DNA from: Paenibacillus planticolens
GTDB taxonomy: Bacteria > Bacillota > Bacilli > Paenibacillales > NBRC-103111
DNA length: 64,000 nucleotides
NCBI RefSeq assembly: GCF_013141725.1
Contig: NZ_WHNZ01000017.1
Coordinates: 248,001-312,000 of the forward strand
Direction: 5' to 3'
Part shown: positions 61,267 through 64,000 of the stretch, one piece after another
Position numbering within the stretch: position 1 is the stretch's first letter
Layout: each line of letters opens with the position of its first letter
Made by a program: the position numbers and the translations under genes
The notes under the pieces: model-generated
What the model saw: the letters and a program-made list of their open reading frames with translations, nothing else
Told to the model about the DNA's origin: nothing
The model's database searches: none

Positions 61267-61380
61267 CTAATTAATAAATTGTACATATTGCAAAAATCTT
61301 TTTAGCATTACAGCAGCCTGTGCTCTTGTTGCGGGTTCCTTTGGAGAAAATAATGAGTCGCTCAGACCATTGATGTGATT
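61267..61380 (-). pseudogene. Remnant of an S-layer homology (SLH) domain protein
   Basis: Reverse translation gives [20 protein letters not shown] followed by [17 protein letters not shown] and a stop at 61267-61269. This is the C-terminal half of an SLH repeat, with the typical [16 protein letters not shown] pattern. No start or further coding sequence is found upstream, so only the last 37 or so residues survive. Confidence 0.75.
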
Positions 61381-61587
61381 GCTGTTACTGAAGATGAAAT
61401 CAGTAAGGCTATTGCACTTAATCCGGAAGATCCGCAAGTCTTGCTCCTAAAATGTCAAATTGACTACGCCCGCGGCAACCGTACGGAGGCTTTTCATCAA
61501 TTATCCGCTATCAAACAGAAATTTCCGTTTCACCGCGGTATTAATGAAGAATTTGATAAATGGTTTACATATAACAAATCAAGTTAA
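61375..61587 (+). pseudogene. Remnant of a TPR-type protein (3' end only)
   Basis: About 70 residues, [20 protein letters not shown] followed by CQIDYARGNRTEAFHQLSAI and ending DKWFTYNKSS. The ALNPEDPQ and YARGNRTEA pattern is a TPR tail. There is no ribosome site; the frame opens at the junction with the SLH remnant on the opposite strand, so this is the 3' end of a deleted gene. Confidence 0.65.
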
Positions 61588-61630
61588 GAGGAATATATTG
61601 AAGCAGGAGCCCCTTTGGCTTTATTTTTGC

Positions 61631-61809
61631 GGGAACTCTGATCCTCTATTTTCCAAAAAAGCCCCTTTTCTGCACGCTGAAGAGAACTACGATCCCCTAT
61701 TTTATGTAATATGGACAAAATGGTAGTTTCATAGTGCTTTTAAGACCCTGTAGTTCCGCCTACAGCCTAAAAACAGCACATTTAGCTCAAATAGCACCCT
61801 ATAGTTCCC
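61631..61809. repeat. Four-box palindromic intergenic element, copy 6 (box type A, diverged)
   Basis: Forward heads at 61631 (GGGAACTCTGATCCTCTATT) and 61682 (GAGAACTACGATCCCCTATT), reverse ends at 61758 and 61809: spacing 51 and 51 nt, inner pair 77 nt. It lies between the TPR remnant and the gltD terminator. Confidence 0.83.
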
Positions 61810-61826
61810 CTCCACGAACCATATAC

Positions 61827-61878
61827 AATAAAAAGCTGCCCCTCCGTCATCTACGATGACTTCTGGGACAGCTTCTTT
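61827..61878 (-). terminator. Terminator of gltD
   Basis: Minus strand AGCTGTCCC...GTCATC / GATGAC...GGGGCAGCT followed by TTTTATTG, 10 nt after the gltD stop. Confidence 0.85.
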
Positions 61879-61887
61879 TCATAATTC

Positions 61888-63372
61888 CTATGGTAAATTC
61901 GACGATCCCATCAAATACCGGTCAACTTCGCGAGCCACGGCGCGTCCCTCATTGATCGCCCAAACGACAAGGCTTTGCCCGCGACGCATGTCGCCGGCGG
62001 CAAAGACGCCGTCCACGCTCGTCGCAAACTTGCCGTACTCCGCTTTCGCGTTCGAGCGCTCGTCTTTGGCGACGCCAAGCTGATCCAGCACCGTATTCTC
62101 CGGTCCTGTGAAACCCATCGCGATCAGCACCAGCTGCGCCGGATACACTTTCTCGCTGCCCAGCACTTCCACAGGGACGAATGCGCCTTTCTCATTCTTT
62201 TGCCACTCGATCAGCACCGTGTGCAGCTCCTTCAAGTTGCCGTGCTCATCCCCCACGAATTTCTTCGTGTTGATTAAATACTGACGGGGATCCTCGCCTT
62301 GAACGGCCGCTGCCTCTTGCTGGCCATAGTCTACTTTGAGGACCTTCGGCCACTCCGGCCATGGATTGTTAGCAGGCCGCGTTTCCGGTGACTTCGGCAT
62401 GATCTCGAATTGCGTCACGCTTTTGCACTTGTGGCGCAAAGACGTGCCCACGCAGTCCGTCCCCGTATCGCCGCCTCCGATCACGATAACATCTTTGCCT
62501 TCGGCGGAGATAAACTCGCCGTCGGCATGCTCTGTATCCAGCAAGCTCTTCGTGTTCTTGCTGAGAAATTCCATCGCCAAGTGAATGCCGCCCAGCTCGC
62601 GACCTTCAATCGGAAGGTCACGGCCCTTGGTGGCTCCTCCGCACAGCACGATGGCATCAAACTCCTCTTGAAGCTTCTCAATCGGATAGTTCACGCCGAC
62701 GTGAGCGCCGGTAATGAACGTGACGCCTTCCGCTTCAAGCAGATCTACACGGCGCTGGACGTACTTTTTGTCCAGCTTCATGTTCGGGATGCCGTACATA
62801 AGCAGTCCGCCCACGCGGTCCGCGCGCTCGAACACGGTAACCCAATGTCCGGCCTTGTTCAGCTGCGCTGCGGCCGCGATTCCGGACGGACCCGAGCCTA
62901 CAACGGCAACTTTCTTCCCGGTGCGCGCTTCCGGCGGCTCCGGCTTAATCCAGCCTTCGGCAAAGCCTTTATCAATAATGGCTTTCTCAATGCTTTTGAT
63001 CGTGACCGGCGTATCCTTGAGCCCCACTGTGCAGGAGCCTTCGCATGGCGCCGGGCAAACACGGCCCGTAAATTCGGGGAAATTGTTCGTTTTGTGCAGA
63101 CGATCCAGCGCTTCCCGCCATTGTCCGCGATACACCAGATCATTCCATTCCGGAATGAGGTTATTGACCGGGCAGCCGGCGGCCATCCCGCTGATCAATG
63201 CCCCCGTGTGGCAAAACGGAATGCCGCAATCCATACATCTTGAGCCTTGCGTCTGCAATTTGTCATCCGACAGCGGCGTCGCAAACTCGTTCCAATGGCC
63301 AATTCGAACCAGCGGAGCGGCTTCGGCGGCCACTTCACGGCGATGCTCTATAAAACCGGTTGGTTTCCCCAT
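61888..63372 (-). CDS. gltD: Glutamate synthase small (beta) subunit GltD
   Basis: NADPH-dependent FAD/Fe-S subunit that feeds electrons to GltB for glutamate formation from glutamine and 2-oxoglutarate. 494 residues. Cys-rich N-terminus [12 protein letters not shown] and [10 protein letters not shown] for 4Fe-4S, FAD motif [20 protein letters not shown] motif [11 protein letters not shown], and a closing [16 protein letters not shown]. Downstream of gltB in one operon. Ends with a strong terminator. Confidence 0.97.
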   Translation of the reverse strand: MGKPTGFIEHRREVAAEAAPLVRIGHWNEFATPLSDDKLQTQGSRCMDCGIPFCHTGALISGMAAGCPVNNLIPEWNDLVYRGQWREALDRLHKTNNFPEFTGRVCPAPCEGSCTVGLKDTPVTIKSIEKAIIDKGFAEGWIKPEPPEARTGKKVAVVGSGPSGIAAAAQLNKAGHWVTVFERADRVGGLLMYGIPNMKLDKKYVQRRVDLLEAEGVTFITGAHVGVNYPIEKLQEEFDAIVLCGGATKGRDLPIEGRELGGIHLAMEFLSKNTKSLLDTEHADGEFISAEGKDVIVIGGGDTGTDCVGTSLRHKCKSVTQFEIMPKSPETRPANNPWPEWPKVLKVDYGQQEAAAVQGEDPRQYLINTKKFVGDEHGNLKELHTVLIEWQKNEKGAFVPVEVLGSEKVYPAQLVLIAMGFTGPENTVLDQLGVAKDERSNAKAEYGKFATSVDGVFAAGDMRRGQSLVVWAINEGRAVAREVDRYLMGSSNLP

Positions 63373-63393
63373 GAACGTTTAGTCCCTCCTAAG

Positions 63394-63424
63394 AGTTTTG
63401 CTTCAGCAAAACTTACGTCGTAAG
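63394..63424 (-). other. Two small hairpins in the gltB-gltD gap
   Basis: AGTTTTGC-TTCA-GCAAAACT (63394-63413) and CTTACG-T-CGTAAG (63412-63424) lie between the gltB stop and the gltD ribosome site (AGGAGGGA). No T-run follows. They may stabilise the mRNA or modulate gltD translation. Confidence 0.5.
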
Positions 63425-63440
63425 CCTCTGCTCTGATTCG

Positions 63441-64000
63441 TTAGTTTCCACCGACACGGGAAATGTCCCGCATGTTCGCCTCGAAAGCGACCATAATGGC
63501 TTCCTGCTGGCCCAATCCGGAGCGTTTCACCTTCTCGATGGCATCAAACATCCGTTTGTAGTCCTTCGGTATGACCTTCACGAACTTCCAAACGTATTCT
63601 TCCCAGTGCTGTATGACGCGGTGGGCAACGCTGCTATCCGTAAATGTGGCATGATGTTGAATCATCGTTTTCAGTTCGTTCATTTCAAATACTTCTTCAA
63701 CATGCTCGAGATGAATCATCTCTTTGTTCACCTTATCGGCAAAGTCGCCTTTCTCATCGAGCACATAGGCAATCCCGCCTGACATCCCTGCGGCAAAGTT
63801 GCGGCCGGTCGATCCCAGAACAACGACACGACCGCCCGTCATATATTCACAACCATGGTCGCCTACGCCTTCGACAACGGCACGCACGCCGCTGTTTCTT
63901 ACGCAGAAGCGTTCACCCGCAATGCCTCGAATGTAGGCATCTCCGTCGGTTGCGCCATAGAAAGCCGTATTTCCGATGATCACATTCTCTTCCGGGACAA
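63441..64000 (-). CDS. gltB: Glutamate synthase large (alpha) subunit GltB, C-terminal part
   Basis: The frame is open through the right edge of the window ([20 protein letters not shown]...), so only the last 186 residues are present. This is the C-terminal beta-helix domain ([38 protein letters not shown]) and the following helical tail. It is 68 nt upstream of gltD. Confidence 0.96.
   Translation of the reverse strand, partial: VPEENVIIGNTAFYGATDGDAYIRGIAGERFCVRNSGVRAVVEGVGDHGCEYMTGGRVVVLGSTGRNFAAGMSGGIAYVLDEKGDFADKVNKEMIHLEHVEEVFEMNELKTMIQHHATFTDSSVAHRVIQHWEEYVWKFVKVIPKDYKRMFDAIEKVKRSGLGQQEAIMVAFEANMRDISRVGGN

Overview
The window comes from the chromosome of a spore-forming Bacillota, most likely Paenibacillus or a close relative. 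The evidence is an H-type small acid-soluble spore protein, a complete GerA-type germinant receptor operon, Ku and LigD-type end joining, the blocks groES-groEL, tatA-tatC and tsaE-tsaB-rimI-tsaD, and strong AGGAGG ribosome sites. No rRNA, tRNA, CRISPR array, transposase or phage gene was recognised. The genus is inferred from gene content only. Layout: 1-2060 holds groEL (cut by the window edge) and groES behind a CIRCE operator. 2169-3601 is tatC/tatA. 3851-6625 holds molybdenum cofactor genes plus folate cyclo-ligase. 6690-12246 has a secreted nuclease/phosphatase-fold protein, an ABC-F ATPase and a large membrane protein. 12170-12550 is intergenic or gene-start DNA with seven exact DnaA boxes. 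12612-15270 is leuA with a leader of about 1 kb carrying two tandem leucine T-boxes, a four-box palindromic element and a heptanucleotide repeat. 15302-18693 holds the tRNA t6A genes and sspH. 18877-20755 holds ku and a stand-alone LigD ligase; the matching LigD polymerase is a separate gene at 30816. 23144-28417 is a nitrate assimilation locus: a 1364-residue nitrate reductase/flavoprotein-reductase fusion, a convergent HTH/periplasmic-binding-like regulator, and two GlnR/TnrA-type boxes. 28408-33153 has a MarR regulator, ArsB, YnfA, the LigD polymerase and cardiolipin synthase. 33370-37846 is a ger operon. 37988-40767 holds an actin-like protein, an M23 peptidase and a bactofilin. 41673-45646 holds an ABC transporter and a two-component system. 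45974-58040 is a more AT-rich accessory region with a putative two-peptide bacteriocin system. 58279-63372 holds an RDD protein, SppA, an MFS transporter, gene remnants and gltD; the 3' end of gltB lies at the right edge. The accessory region reads as one regulated system on the minus strand: HAD phosphatase, membrane histidine kinase, response regulator, GAF/LuxR regulator, two decayed or overlapping small membrane ORFs, a DUF5085-like protein, two double-glycine-type peptides with 23-residue leaders, a membrane protein, a C39-peptidase ABC exporter, an HlyD-type adaptor and a secreted 718-residue protein of unknown function. A run of ten Gs sits in the ribosome-binding region of the response regulator. 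The most unusual signal is a dispersed intergenic element found in six copies (3650, 9670, 14452, 20824, 45769, 61631). Each is about 176-180 bp and carries four ~20-nt boxes in the order forward, forward, reverse, reverse. The boxes within each half are 51 nt apart (one pair 50, one 53, one 51-52), and the central pair spans 74-77 nt. Two box sequences use the same architecture.
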